A DNA stretch of 64,000 nucleotides from assembly GCF_034190915.1 (NCBI RefSeq), contig NW_026947486.1, positions 22,189,001 through 22,253,000 on the forward strand, in the 5' to 3' direction. The stretch comes from Cavia porcellus (Eukaryota; Chordata; Mammalia; Rodentia; Caviidae). Both the position numbers and the translations under genes were made by a program. This document shows positions 12,081 through 24,420 of the stretch, in pieces. Below the pieces are notes generated by a model. That model was not told the origin of the DNA. It saw only the letters and a program-made list of their open reading frames with translations, and did no database searches. Position 1 is the first letter of the stretch; each line of letters starts with the position of its first letter.

Positions 12081-13491
12081 AAAAGGTCTTTGCACTACAT
12101 CCATCTCAACATGTCCTTGAAGAGTTTATTCCCCCATTGAGGAAAGGGAAAGAAGCATGAAAGCTAAGTATAAGAAAGGGCTTTGTTGACACCAAAGCAC
12201 TTGTCTGCCAAAGTTTGGGTTGTTCTCTTTTCCTCTTGGCACAGGTTGAATTTTCTTCTGATGAACAGATTTTCCTCTTTTGTTAAAATTTTTTTGACCT
12301 AATAGTAATTGAAAGTGAAGGCTAATATTTGCAGAGATTTAAATTCTTCTCCTCCCTTTTCCCTGGCCCTTTTAAAGTTCTCTTGTTTGGAAATTTTATT
12401 TTTAAACTCATCACAATAGCTTGGCATTCCAGGATCCCAGTAGCAAGAATGCACAAAGCCAGGTTCTCTTGCCTTTCTCTCCTTTCAGCAGCCAAAAGAT
12501 AAGAGTGCGCCAAGAGAAACAGCTACTCCACGGTTATTGCTGAAAGAAATGTTTGTGAGATCCAGGAGTTGAGACAAAAGGAGACTACACAAGGAAGAGA
12601 AAAGGACCTATAGAGACTGTTGTTGCAATCTGTTTTTGCTCTTGGGTTCATAGGACTTCTAATAAGGAGCAATGAGTCTAGAAACAACAAATACAAGCAA
12701 AGGTACTCACACTAAACCTTCTCTAGTCCCCAAGAGGCTGATGTTAAGTGTCCTTTGAAGAGATCAGAGAAGTTCTGGCTTTATTTGAGCTGTCCTAGGT
12801 GAAGCTTAGTTCCCTCTCTCCAATGATCCTCATCTCTGTTTATTGTCAACTTCTCCATATGTACACAAGTACCATGGTAGACAGACATTATTTTTGTGTG
12901 TGTGCACAATAGCATCAAAATGCAAGCTCTCTGGAAACTACTACTAGTGATGGAAGTGAAGAGAAGTGGGAATATTTAAGAAAATGATGATTCTGAGCCA
13001 GATATTAAAATTTTTTACTGGTGTGTGGCAGTTACTAGGCCATAACTGTGATATGGTGCTTCAGAAAAGTCTGGTAAGGTACCTCCTCAGAAGTGTCCAT
13101 GTTCTCATGGACTTAGACAAGCAGAAGTCCTGATGGAAAATTCTGGCAAACCAAATTTTAGCTAGCAGTGAGATCAAATCCATCTGTCACTGATAGGTTT
13201 TTTTTTTCCCCCAAAGCCATTGATCTCTAATTTCTCAGCTCTAAATCTAACTATTTGAGATACCGCATTTTCAGATTTCCTTTTTGTTATAAATTATGGA
13301 AGCTTGCCATGTACCTAAAAAATATCGTGTGCATACAAGTTCAGGTATTTATATTTTAGCAGATTCTTTTCTTAATTTTGTGTATGGTTACGATCAGATT
13401 CAAAATGTGCTTTAGGATTTAGCTTTTGGGGAGTAAATGCTATCACAAATACCCATTCATTACAAAACCAATTTTTTTATACCTGTTTGCT

Positions 13492-13581
13492 GTTTTTTTT
13501 TTTTTGGGGGGGGGGTACCGGGGAACTCATGACCTCATGCATACCAGGCAGGCTCTTATGCCACTGAGCTAAATCCCCACC
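13492..13581 (-). repeat. ID-type SINE
   Basis: T/G run, GGTACCGGGGAACTCATGAC, CCAGGCAGGCTCTTATGCC and ACTGAGCTAAATCCCCACC: reverse ID, tail to the left. Confidence 0.9.
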
Positions 13582-13639
13582 TGTCTGCTCTTAATAGTTA
13601 TTCTATTCCAGGATGATGACATATTAGCTTGGTAAGCTG

Positions 13640-14660
13640 TTTCCATAACTATACACAGTGCTACTTATATTTATATTTTTCTTTTAGCTTATTTCTTTGG
13701 AGGTATGCAGGGTCAGAATATTCAAAGTTTTATAGCACTTGACACATACTTCCAGATTGTCCTCTAGGTAAACAGAGCTAATTGATATTGTGTCTAGAAA
13801 CACTGTTTCCTCACAGCCTTGTCAAGGGAGATTTTATAATTTCTGTTTATCATTTCTGCTAATTTTTAATAGTTCAGTCAAATTATGATGCCTTAAAGTA
13901 GCCTTTTATTTGTATTTCTTTAATTGCTACAAAGCTTGGAATGGTTTTACTGTCTTATTTCCTCATATGTAAAATAACTTGCCTGTTTATTTTCTTTGCC
14001 TGCTCATGAAGCCAAATCTTCTAAGGGACCTTCTCTACCTGTATCCATTCTTTAATCTTTTTAGACAGGCATCTGTTATCAGTGATATTGATCTCAGACA
14101 TTCTCTTCATTCAATGTGTAGCTTTATTACATTTTGTTGTAAAAAGGATTTTTTTAAGTTTTATATATTTGAATCTATTCATCTTGTCTCTAGTGACATC
14201 CTCTGTTTAAGAGATACATATTTATCTTCCATCCACAGCTGGAATAAATAGGTTATTGCACTGGTTATTTTCTGCATAGTATCTGCTATATAAGATAGTT
14301 TTCTCTAAGTTGATATCTAAAGTTCCTAAAACTTACTAGTGAGAGTGATTGCTTTCCTCAATTCAGTGTTGCTTCTAGGTCTAGAGTAGCTCAGGTCTGT
14401 TTACAGAACCTCTTTTTTTCTAATTTCACAGTTTAACTTCTAAACACATTATCAATGTTTGATATTTATCACAGTATGATGGGTTTTCCACTATCATCGT
14501 TAAGGTTAAATCCACTATCATTGCCTTTGAGATTCTCACCCACTTTTTCCAGATATTGCACTATGAATTTAATAAGTTTTATAAGTCATCCTGTGCTGAT
14601 TGTAATCATAGTGCTTTACATCTATATGCTAACTTATGGAGAAGGCCTAAATTAAAGCAG
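13640..14660 (-). mobile_element. Probable old LINE-1 fragments
   Basis: Reverse LINE-like phrases (TTTGTATTTCTTTAATTGCT, GTTATTTTCTGCATAGTATC). Very diverged, so boundaries and class are uncertain. Confidence 0.35.
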
Positions 14661-14984
14661 AAGACATAATTTTCTTTAACTAAGTATGTGTACTGAAGTA
14701 CTATACTAATGGTGAAGCATTAACAATCACTTTATCATACTTATGATAAATCATGCTTCTAAAGATTGTATTTTTCTTAGGTGGTAAAAGTTTCTTAAAA
14801 GGTGTACTCATCCTGATGAAATCAGAATCAATTCTGAATTGACCATTTTCTTTTACTCAATCATTAAACAAGAAATATGTAGTGGATTTTCCAAACCATG
14901 CTTGTGATACAGTATAACAAAGGGAAGGAAGAGAGCCCTAGGCTGATAACTGAATAGGATTCTAGTTTTGTCAGAAGTGATGGG

Positions 14985-15125
14985 ATTATACTCTGGTGTC
15001 AGATGCCTGTTTGATATTGGGTGAGTGACTGTAATTTCTTCATGAGTTTTCTTGGCTGTAAAACTGGGTCAATAAATAGAACTATCTCATGAGGTCATCA
15101 TAAATAATAACATAATTCATTTATT
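14985..15125 (+). repeat. MIR SINE fragment
   Basis: GGTGTCAGATGCCTG..., GTGAGTGACTGTAATTTCTT, AACTATCTCATGAGGTCATC. Confidence 0.5.
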
Positions 15126-15862
15126 AATGGAGGTAATGAATATATGTAACACTAAATATTATCTATTATATTTGTTAACAGTGAAATAATTACTTAAGTT
15201 TTATATTCTTCATTAGTATGATAAGAAAAATAAGGCTTAAACTCACAATTTATGAGGATTATCTGTAACTACTCTACACATTCTAAAGTTGCTACAAAGT
15301 AGAAAAGTAGAAAAATAGAAATTTCACCAAGCTATCATGGGTACAGAATACCAAGAGGAAATTCAGAAAATAATATATTTTGGCTTTAAAATACATACAC
15401 GTTTGTAATTTTTTTCTTCCAATGAATCTATTTACCATTTTGTCTCTCCTGCTAATATCAAAATGGGTTTAATATTAGCACAAAACAGTGGAGGTAAACA
15501 ACCAAGAGTGTAACTATTTGGAGTTATCATAGCAGGCTTCGAGGTAGAGAGCAGTTCACGATTATATAACTGACTTTCCCGACTGTACTCATCATGCTAA
15601 TTGTAAGGGAAATGGCATAATAAATGTTAAAAAGCCTGTGTGTGGTGGTGATAAACAGTGAGGAGAAATTTCACCAGAGATTTTCTCCCCAAATATCATC
15701 TCTTCCTGGACTTTCCCTAGTCCTTCTTACCTTGCCTGAGATCTTTAGCTGTGATTTGCCTTTCCCATCTTCAGCATGAAAAACCCTTCCCTTTTAACTG
15801 ATCTGTCCTTTCTGTTTTTAAAATAATTCAGTGTCTGATAGCCTGAAAAAATCTTCACCTAA

Positions 15863-16055
15863 ACTGATGGCTCTCAAACTTTGTGTATATCAGAATTTCC
15901 AGGGCAGAGGGTTTTAAAAAAAACCAAATAATTCCCGCCCTCATATCTCAACTTTTTCATTCAGTATATCTGATTGGGACTTTATAATTTTCATTCTTAA
16001 CAGTTCTTGGGTGATAAGGCTGCTAAGTCTGGGGTGACATTTTGATAGCCACTAA
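15863..16055 (+). mobile_element. MER5-like hAT MITE relic
   Basis: ATGGCTCTCAAACTTTGTGT... and ...GACATTTTGATAGCCACTAA match the palindromic ends and centre of MER5-type elements. Strand arbitrary because the element is near-palindromic. Confidence 0.5.
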
Positions 16056-16126
16056 AGAAACCCATTTCTCTGTTTCTTTTCCTTAGCCAACTTCTTTTTC
16101 AACATTTTTAATGACTAAATATCTTT

Positions 16127-16285
16127 TCAAAAATTTTTTTGTCTTTTTGAAATAGGGTCTCACTATGCAGTTCAGGCTAGCCTTGGGCTCACTTTGTAGC
16201 CCAGGCTGGTCTTGAACATACAATGATCCACCTGCCTCAGCCTCCCAAGTGCTGGGATTACAGGAATGTGCCACCATTCTCAGTT
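16127..16285 (-). repeat. B1-like SINE
   Basis: Reverse B1: AATAGGGTCTCACTATGCAG, CCTCCCAAGTGCTGGGATTA, CAGGAATGTGCCACCATTC. Includes a duplicated internal segment (two GCCCAGGCT/TTCAGGCT motifs). Confidence 0.93.
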
Positions 16286-16324
16286 TACATATCTTTTTTA
16301 AACATTCGTTTTGAACATTAAAAT

Positions 16325-16960
16325 AAATGCACAGTAATAATCATGGTATTACAATTAGTAGAAATAAAATGATCTCTCCTACATTACTGGTTGAAATGTA
16401 AATAGTACTGTTACTTTGCAAAAAGGCAGTTCCTTAAAACGTTAAAAGTTACCATATGGCCCAGAAATTCTACTCCTAAGGATATACCAAAAATATCAGA
16501 AAATGTATTTATATAAAAACTTGTACATGAGTTTTCATAATAGTAATGTTCACTATAGTCAAAAAGCAAAGCCAACTCAAACATCTATTAATGGATGAAT
16601 TGATAAACAGAATGTGGAATAACAATATAATGAAATATTATTATGCATTGAAAAGGAATGAACCATTGAAACATGCTACTACATGGATGAACTTTTAAAA
16701 CATCATGCTAAGTGACATAAAAGCACACATTTCATATGATTCCATTAAATATAAAGTCCACAGAAAAGGCAATTCTATGAAGACAGAAAGTAGATGGGGA
16801 TTGAGAGTGAGAATAGTGAGTGATTGGCAATGGTCATGAGGAATATTTTAGGGTGACAGAAATATACTAAAACTGGATTGTGATAATGACTGAACATCAC
16901 TATAAATTTACTAAATGTTTTCAAAATGTAAACTTAAAATGGGAATTTATGATATGTAAG
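16325..16960 (+). mobile_element. Old LINE-1 3' UTR (L1M-type)
   Basis: CCATATGGCCCAGAAATTCT, ATTAATGGATGAATTGATAA, AATGAAATATTATTATGCAT and ACTGGATTGTGATAATGACT are classic L1M 3'-UTR phrases in forward orientation. Confidence 0.85.
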
Positions 16961-17499
16961 ACTGGTTGCATTTCTTCTTTAATGGTTACACTTTTTTAAT
17001 GGCTTTTCAATGGTTTACTTTCATATCCATCAGTTTACTAAATCCACTTCAATTGAATGTGATTTCAAACTGCCAAAGCTATTTTTACTCATCTTTTTAT
17101 TTTCCATGGTGGGGGTCTATTCACAGATTTCTCCTTCTATCCCATTAGCAGCTTGACCCTTCAGTTTCCATTGTTAGTTCTTTTCCTCATCCTACCCCTT
17201 TCCCAAGTGTTTAGAAAACGTCCTCCAGAAGGCCCTACTTGTATATGTGACTAACTTCAAATATGACACATACACATTTTAATATTTTCTCCACAAAAGT
17301 AGCTTTCTTTCCCAACTGCCTCATTCATGTCAGTATCTTTCTCAAAGTCTTTAAGATTCAGAGTTATTTTCTGTTTTTCCTCAAAGCTTTAATTATCAAG
17401 GTTTCTGTACTTATTTCTCAAAATGTGTCATGCATCTGTGATCAAATAATCTCAACAGACAATACACATGACAAGCAATACAGATATTAAACAAACACA

Positions 17500-18080
17500 G
17501 GAAAAACATTCACATTGGTGTGATCAAAGGACCTGATTTAACAATAGGTACCATTTACACCAATTGCATTTGGAAAAGGAAATTTTCAATAATGGCAAAA
17601 TTTTAAGAAGACTGGTATCCTCATTTATTTCTAAGCGCAGTGTAAAATGCCTTCTGGGGAAAGCAGTTTGGTGAAAGCTCTGAAAACTGTAAGAATGTTC
17701 ACATTCTTTGAACTAGTAACCCAAATCCAGACAGTTATTTTTAATAAGATAATTCAAACCTTGTGTCTGACAAAAAGGTTTATCTATAGCTATTGCTGTA
17801 GGCCCACTTTGTAATAACAAGGAATTGAAGACAACCTAATCATTCAAAAAATTTGGAATGATTAAAAAATTAAAGCATATTAAATTGGTGAAATATTATA
17901 CATCCATTAAAACTGTAACTGCTGAGGAAGCCTAAACAGCAGCATGAAAATTGTCTACCACATAGTGCTTAGTGGGAGAGGGGAATCAGGACACACAAAA
18001 CACATCTACATAGTTATTATAATCATGCAAAAATAATTTGTGCACCTGTAGATAAAACAAATAGAGAAATGAAAATAATT
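17500..18080 (+). mobile_element. Probable ancient LINE fragment
   Basis: GAACTAGTAACCCAAATCCA, AATATTATACATCCATTAAA, and AACCTTGTGTCTGACAAAAA resemble old LINE 3' sequence; class uncertain. Confidence 0.35.
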
Positions 18081-18299
18081 TCCATGACAAAACATTTTCC
18101 TCCCAAAATATCTCGTGTATTTATCTATCTCTTCTACTCCCTTTGTATTCTTCCTCTACCTCCCCAATCCAGATCACACTATTTCATGCCTGGTTAATGC
18201 CTATACTGGTCTCTGTTCAAACTTTGCAGTGTGCAAATTGTGCCAAGTTACCTAAAGTACCATGTTTATCAAGATACTTAATTGATTAGTATTTTTGTA

Positions 18300-18630
18300 A
18301 AATTTTAATTCATTTTATACTAATATGTAATCATGTAAAAGTTTATACATATTCATGGGGTTCCATGTAACGTCAATACAGGTATATATTATATAATGTT
18401 AAAATCAAGTTAACATATCCATCTCTTCAAGTATTTATCATTTTTATTGTAAAAATTTGCAAAATTCTTTCATTTAGCTTTCTGAAATGTACAGTTCGTT
18501 ATTGTCTATAGCCATCATACTGTGCAATAATAGCCTAGAACTTCTTATCCTATCAAACTGTTGCTTAGTACCCATTGGTGATTGGTAATCTTTAGCTATT
18601 CCCATGTTTGTAACCCTAGCTAGTTTTCAA
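18300..18630 (-). mobile_element. Old LINE-1 3' UTR
   Basis: Reverse L1 3' UTR: CATATTCATGGGGTTCCATG, TAACATATCCATCTCTTCAA, CTAGAACTTCTTATCCTATC. Confidence 0.75.
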
Positions 18631-18813
18631 GGTCTACTTATTTTAGCTCAAAGCTAATCATCTTTATCTACCGTTGCTGCTTTTTGTACTCCTGTTCCTC
18701 CTCAGCACCACAGTTAATATTTATTGCTGGTTTATGATGTCAGATTTTGTTTTCAAGAAATAACATATAATAATTTCTTTAGTCCTCGCAATTTACGCCA
18801 CGTTGCTAATAAG

Positions 18814-18885
18814 GAAAGAGAGAGAGAGATGAAAAGGGGATGGAGAGAGGGTGGGAAGGAGGAGAAGGAGAAAAGGAAGCACTTG
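18814..18885. repeat. A/G-rich low-complexity tract
   Basis: Purine-only stretch (GAGAGAGA, GGAAGGAGGAGAAGG). Confidence 0.9.
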
Positions 18886-19149
18886 TCAAGCCCATAATGA
18901 CTAGTGAATAGAAGAATCTGGACTTGAAATATAGGATTAACTCCACAGTTCTAGAATTTAACCAATATGGTGGACACCTCCAAAATTCACTGGTGTTTCC
19001 TCTCTAGACCTTCCCTTCTGTAACTTCCAACATTCAGTTTTCTTACCTTCCAACGAATTTACATAAAAGGCAAGAATACTTGTCATTTATTGATCCTTTG
19101 CCAAGTTCCAGGTACTTGTTTAATCTCTATATTTGACAGGATATTATAT

Positions 19150-19243
19150 CTTGTAATCTATGTAAGCAAAAGCTGTGTTCAAATATGGGCTTATCTCTAC
19201 TACCTATGAGACCTTCAGTAGATTACTTAGCCTCTCTGAAGTT
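19150..19243 (+). repeat. MIR fragment
   Basis: TGAGACCTTCAGTAGATTAC and TTAGCCTCTCTGAAGTTCAG match the forward MIR core. Confidence 0.45.
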
Positions 19244-19244
19244 C

Positions 19245-19433
19245 AGATTCCCGTAGTGATCCCAGTTGCATCAGCGTCACCCTGGAAGCTCACCAGAAAC
19301 ACTGGTTTTGAACTCCACTATATACCTACTGAATCAGACTCTCTGACAGTGGAGCCTAACTCTCCAGGTGTTTCCATAAGTTCTCCAGGTGTTTCTGTTG
19401 TGCACTTGATTCTGAGACCTACTGCCCTAGTAT
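19245..19433 (+). mobile_element. MER5-like hAT MITE relic
   Basis: TTGCATCAGCGTCACCCTGG, ACTGAATCAGACTCTCTGAC and TTGATTCTGAGACCTACTGC fit MER5A. The inner TCTCCAGGTGTTTC unit is duplicated in tandem. Strand arbitrary. Confidence 0.65.
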
Positions 19434-19689
19434 AATAATGGCAGAATTGGTGGGAAGACAAAAAATAGCCTAATGTATGTAACAAGGCACAGGGAAAACA
19501 GGTTGTTTTGCAAGTGGCAGTGTATCACTTCTGCTACTGAACTGCGTAGGAGTTATACTTCCCTGCTTGTGGTGAGCAAGCACTATGCTTCCTTCTACTC
19601 TTTTGCTAATACGTCCCATCTGGTATAGAAAAAGCTAGCATATATGTCAGATTTTCAATAAAGTCTTCCTTCACTGACCAGTCTATCAC

Positions 19690-19935
19690 ATAACCATTTT
19701 GGAGGACGTAGTAGAGTATAGTGTCTCTGAAGCTAGACTTCCTAGGTCTAGTTCGTATTAGCTGTGGAATTTTAGATAAATAAATGCACATATGTATGCC
19801 ACAGTCTCCTTGTCAAAGGGACAAAAATAGCACCAACCCCATAAGTCACAGTGATAAGTCACTGTATATAAAATGTTTTGGATGGTGCCGAGTACAGAAA
19901 CAACTAACCTCACAAAATGTTAGTTAGCATTATTG
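19690..19935 (+). repeat. MIR SINE fragment
   Basis: GAAGCTAGACTTCCTAGGTC, TTAGCTGTGGAATTTTAGAT, and CACAGTCTCCTTGTC. Confidence 0.6.
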
Positions 19936-20279
19936 TTTTTATGTCTTTTCACCCATTCAGTGGTGAATAGGTTCTGTTTCTTCCTTTGGCAAGCAAATGG
20001 TAAGTATCTCTTGAGCAATTTCTCTGTGTTAGGCACAGAGAATAAGGTTGTGTTCAATATATTGTCTCCTCTCTAGGAGTCCTGGTCTAATGTAGGAAAT
20101 TCACAGGGCTTGTTAGGACTGGAGTGATTTCCCCAAGGATATAAAACAAGTCAGTCCAGGGCTGGGGAATACAGGCTCTTCATAAAATTCCTACCCAAAC
20201 CGTAAACTTCTGAGACATGAGGCTGAAGGATCAGCATGAAGGGCTTTCTTACAACTTCTAATTGAAACAGATAGAAGGG

Positions 20280-20500
20280 GAAAATTATGAATTTTGAAGC
20301 CACACAGACCTATGTTCAAAACGTATTTCTATCACTTGCAAGCTGTGTGATCTCAGCTAGATTATATAACCTCTCTGGATTTTATCTATGAAATGGACAT
20401 TAAAATGAATTGTTGTGAAGAATAAATGAGATTTCCAGGATAGAAAGATCTAGCTCCAGTCTATTACTAGCACTTAGTAGATGATTCATGAATATGGGTT
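20280..20500 (+). repeat. MIR SINE
   Basis: TTTTGAAGCCACACAGACCT, AAGCTGTGTGATCTCAGCTA, ACCTCTCTGGATTTTATCTA, AGCACTTAGTAGATGATTCA. Confidence 0.75.
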
Positions 20501-21104
20501 TCCACCTCTTTCTCATTAGCATGGAAAAAGAAGTCTCCCATATTTAGGAGTCAGAAAAAAGTGAGAAACATTCCTGGCTATGCTGTAAAATCAAAAAGGA
20601 TAATGTAGACACCCTTAAAAGAACCCTGCTCTCTTCAAGATTCAGAAGATTCAGACTCTAGTCCTTTCTCCATGTCTTCACAATGGAGAAGAGAGGCACA
20701 ATTGGGTGCCTTCTTCCTTGTCCCTTTATTTATTCTGGAGATTGCATGAAGAACCAATACAATGTAGGGGCCTCTTTTATCATTTGGGCTGCAAAAAGCT
20801 GATTTAAGGATTCTCAGTCAGTCCACACAAGTAGGTCTACCCAGGCTGACAGAGCAACCCAATGAAAGAAACTCTCTGTGCCTCATAGTCACCTAGGGCA
20901 GTCACTTACCACACCTGATCTCTAGAGAGCACAATTGCCATTGCCATGATCTCCATGTTACAAGGATATACTCTGCATCCTGCAAGGATTTTCCTTAAGG
21001 GCTATGTCCAAGAAATGCTTTACTGTATTCCAAGTCATATATGACATTTATTTAAAAAAAAAAACCCTCTGTCTCCAGGAGTTGTCATTGTCTGTCCCCA
21101 GACC

Positions 21105-21290
21105 TTTTTTTGCAGTAGTACACTGGGAATTAAAATCAAGTCCTTCATACTGGGATAAATCTCCAGCCTTTTATTTATTAATTTTTTTACATTTAAGACA
21201 GGGTCTCACCATGTCACTAAGTTCCCAGGTAGTACTCAAACTTGTGATTTTCTCTTCTCATCCTCCTAGAATGGTGAGACTGTTTCCGGA
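21105..21290 (-). repeat. B1-ID composite SINE
   Basis: Reverse copy: an ID-like part (ACTGGGAATTAAAATCAAGT, GATAAATCTCCAGCC) followed by a B1-like part (AGACAGGGTCTCACCATGTC). Confidence 0.75.
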
Positions 21291-21786
21291 TTTCCAATAA
21301 GAATACTTGAGTCCCTCAACAAACTGCATTAAAGGGAAGGTGGCAGAAGCCAGTAACCAGTTATCCCTAGCAACTCAGGTAAAGGCACAGCAGCAGTTGG
21401 TGAGTACTTCTTCCTTTCTACAAGCTGCATCTTCCCCATGACCACTGGAAAGGGAGGCACAGCTTATGCTTTTCCATTTCTTTTTCAGCAGAGTCTGGTC
21501 CAATATGACCTTTGACCAGTACAGTGATGACTGAGGTATCTATGCTGATGTATATAAAGTGTCCAACACAATACTGGCTAATTAGGGTACATCTCAAAAT
21601 ATTGCAGCAATCGGTTTGGTCTATACCCAACTGTCTAGGATGCAGGCTGGATTATATCTGTGGCAAAAAGTCCTTGGTATGGATACCAGACCAGTTTCCT
21701 CAAAGGAAATTAAATTAAAGACCTTAGTAATTTTATGGAAGCCTCAGAGGCACCAATTTACCCCAGCTTCCTGAGCTATCACTTAC

Positions 21787-21848
21787 CTCCCCAACTGGCC
21801 AGTCTTCTTGTTTCCGATAATTGGTTTCCATTTGTCCTCAGGAAATTC
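21787..21848 (-). CDS. SHROOM4: SHROOM4 exon 5 (62-nt micro-exon)
   Basis: Short coding exon found by following the protein past exon 4. The acceptor TTTGCTTTGCAG ends at 21849 and the donor GTAAGT begins at 21786. The 62 nt start in phase 0 and encode EFPEDKWKPIIGNKKTGQLG plus two bases (AG) of an Arg codon finished by exon 6. The peptide closely matches the segment I recall in human SHROOM4 after the Cys-rich block (EFPGDKW...). Sizes and phases on both sides fit, so it is constitutive unless skipped; skipping 62 nt would shift the frame into exon 6. It is isolated by 6.2 kb and 16.7 kb introns. It has no recognised domain of its own. Confidence 0.92.
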
Positions 21849-22904
21849 CTGCAAAGCAAAGTTCTAATAAGTTAGGGAGCTCTGAACAACCAGGTATCCA
21901 GATGGTTTCAAATAAACAAAGCAGTCCGGAACCTATCTCTGACTAGCCATCCAGTTGGTACAATCTACTCCTCTGGGCAGGCTACAGAAATGTGCACCTG
22001 GAAGACTGCCTTTTTGCCAAGAGGCCTGATGAGCTACTTCAGGCATGCAGTGATCCAGAGACTGGACACAGGTGGTCTGAAGAAGTTGTATTTCCTACAT
22101 TTTCTGTTTCCCTTTTAAATTATACTCAAAACCAATTTAACGTGTTTGCTATGTGCTCTGGCTTTTGCCTGCATTGAGGGTCAAAGGAAGGAGGTCTTTT
22201 TGTTTGTTCTAGTGGATGAACCTTCTCACTCCTTCTACCTCTGTCAATACAAAAAGCATCTTCATGGAAGCTCTGGCCTTGGGTGTGTGTGTGTAAGGGT
22301 GTCACAGTCAAAGTCTCCTGCTGCAGAAACCCTCTCCCAGGTAGGTGAAGGGAGAGGGAGAGTAGATCTGCCAGCACAGCCTGCCCCACAGTGGCTCTTT
22401 CTCTCTCCACATCTATTGGCAGGGGATGATGTGGGCTCTTTTTTGAGGAATACAAATACCAGATGCCATGATATCCATACCACATGAGCAGATTTTCTAC
22501 TCTGGACATTTTTTTTCCTTAAGAGCTATGCCCAGCCACCACTTTTTCCATCCAGGCCATGCCATGTGTTCCATTTATAAAAATGTTCTCAGCTTCCTGT
22601 TCTAGCTCTAAAATGAATGAAAAATTTCCTCTCAGATTCTTCTTGATTTTCCACCCATCACTATCTATCCAGAGACTCAGAACTTAGCCCAAAAAGAATG
22701 CAGTTTTTCCTAAACCTGATTGATCTTCCAAACTCTGTTTCTCCAGTGTTGTTATCATTAGTCCCATTCAAGATTTTAATACCTTTACCTCAATAGCACC
22801 TTTTGGGGAGCACTGGTGAAGGAGAATCAACACAGATCTTTGGTGTCAGTCATACCAGGTAAGATATTTACTAGTTGTTTCCTATTGTCATTATTATTTT
22901 ACAT

Positions 22905-22972
22905 ATTTTGTAGCATGGTAGTAAAGGATTAAATCCAGAGCCTTTTCATTGAGTTACATCCCCAGCCACTTA
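22905..22972 (-). repeat. Degraded ID SINE
   Basis: GTAAAGGATTAAATCCAGAG and TTGAGTTACATCCCCAGCC. Confidence 0.6.
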
Positions 22973-22974
22973 AA

Positions 22975-23115
22975 CATTTTAAATTTGTTGGTACATTTTT
23001 GCAGTACATAATAGTTGGTACATATACGCAGCACATCTTAATTCATTTTATTTATACTCATTCCCCCTTCCATCATTTGATCCCCTTCCTATTTGCAAAA
23101 GATCAATCTTCCTAC
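22975..23115 (-). mobile_element. LINE-1 3' end fragment, lineage-type
   Basis: GTTGGTACATTTTTGCAGTA, CAGCACATCTTAATTCATTT and TTTGCAAAAGATCAATCTTC: same subfamily as 46780-47695. Confidence 0.6.
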
Positions 23116-23129
23116 TTCAATTATCTATC

Positions 23130-23290
23130 TCATATTTTGTTTTTTACTTATATTTTGGAGACAAGGTCTCACTAAGTTATTAAGCTGTCAAGTCTAAACT
23201 CAAACTTGTATTCTTACCGCTACAGTCTCTCAGAGTGCTATTATTATGGGCATGTGCCAGCACACCTGTGATACGGCATTTGTTATTTGA
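23130..23290 (-). repeat. Degraded B1-like SINE
   Basis: GAGACAAGGTCTCACTAAGT, then GGGCATGTGCCAGCACACCT. The middle is poorly preserved. Confidence 0.6.
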
Positions 23291-24093
23291 GAGCTCAGTC
23301 ACTTCCTTGGACCTCAGTTTCAATCTAGCAAATAAGGATTATGCTATTTACTCTTGTGGGTTCCCAGGAGGGAGGATCAAATCAGATGTGCAGAGAGAAA
23401 TTCTTGCACAGTGCTTACGGGAGAGAAGGTTCTGGATGTCAGTAGCCATGGAAAAGGTGAAGTTTATTTCCAGGCTGTAGCTTTCATAGGACCAAAGTAT
23501 CCTCCTACATGTACCTGAGACATCAGAATAGCTTTAGCCACTTGAATTTCAGATTCTGTCTTGATGCCCTTGTGAGATGTCTTTGCCCACAAAGACACCA
23601 TGACTTGTTTAGTTACAATGGGAACCAGGATTTCCTGCCCATGGCCTGTCTAGCCCTGTGGAAGTGTTGAAAAAATAGCAGTGGCCAAACTAAACAATGT
23701 CCTTTACTCATTGCTAAACTGCTTTCCATATTTCCAGTTTCAGTTTACTTTTTCCCCTGAGACACTCAGGTTCCTGTAAACTGCCTGTGTCCTTGAACTG
23801 AAGAAGCCATTACCTCCATGGCTGGTGATCAGTGGGGGTTATGGGGGAACTTGCTACCCCAATGGAAGTGATATTACTAGAAGGCATCCTGCCACACCGG
23901 AGATTGTCTGGACTTTGTTAGCAGCTGATGGAGAGGCAGTAGAGCAAACTAAGGTGTTTGGCCTCTATACCTAGAGGGTAAAGCTTTAAATCTCACACTT
24001 GTCCTTCACTAGATGTACAGATTCAGTTTCTCTTTACTGTCATTCCCCAGCTAGATAGCAGCAAATATGAGATAATAAGAGTCCCTGTTTCTT

Positions 24094-24196
24094 TTTCTTT
24101 TTTGTCTTTTTCCTTTGTATCGGTACCAGGGATCGAACTCACGACTGCCTGCTTGCAAGGCAGGCGCTTATGCCGCTGAGCTAAATCTCCAGCCCC
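24094..24196 (-). repeat. Young ID SINE with 15-bp target duplication
   Basis: TATCGGTACCAGGGATCGAA, CTGCTTGCAAGGCAGGCGCT and TGAGCTAAATCTCCAGCCCC: near-consensus reverse ID. Flanked by perfect duplications GAGTCCCTGTTTCTT at 24079-24093 and 24197-24211. Confidence 0.96.
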
Positions 24197-24294
24197 GAGT
24201 CCCTGTTTCTTGACTGCTTGAGAATTCAATGAGTTTATGCATCTGATGCCCTTAGAATATACTAGTGATATTAGTGCACATCCAAATGTCAGTT

Positions 24295-24420
24295 ACTGCT
24301 GTGGTATCCAAATACTGGCTCTGCCATTTGTAAAACGTGTGACCACTCTGAGTCTCAGTATCCTCTACTGTAAACTGAGGTTCTTATTATAATTTACCTC
24401 ATACAGTGAAATAATCTATG
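24295..24420 (+). repeat. MIR SINE fragment
   Basis: ATACTGGCTCTGCCATTTGT, GTGACCACTCTGAGTCTCAG, CTACTGTAAACTGAGG. Confidence 0.65.

Larger units (their letters stand above)
5057..21786 (-). other. SHROOM4: SHROOM4 intron 5 (16.7 kb)
   Basis: Bounded by the exon 5 donor and the exon 6 acceptor. About half is repeat-derived: MIR, LINE-1 (7.2-10.6 kb and several 3' fragments), ID, B1 and MER5-like elements. 5570-6420, 6500-7180 and 12100-13000 have no feature I can name; parts of 5570-6420 look like very old LINE sequence. Confidence 0.9.

Noticed and set aside
22126..22509. Overlapping 113- and 127-codon frames
   Set aside because: Opposite-strand chance frames in a locally GC-richer part of intron 4; no motif and no splice context.
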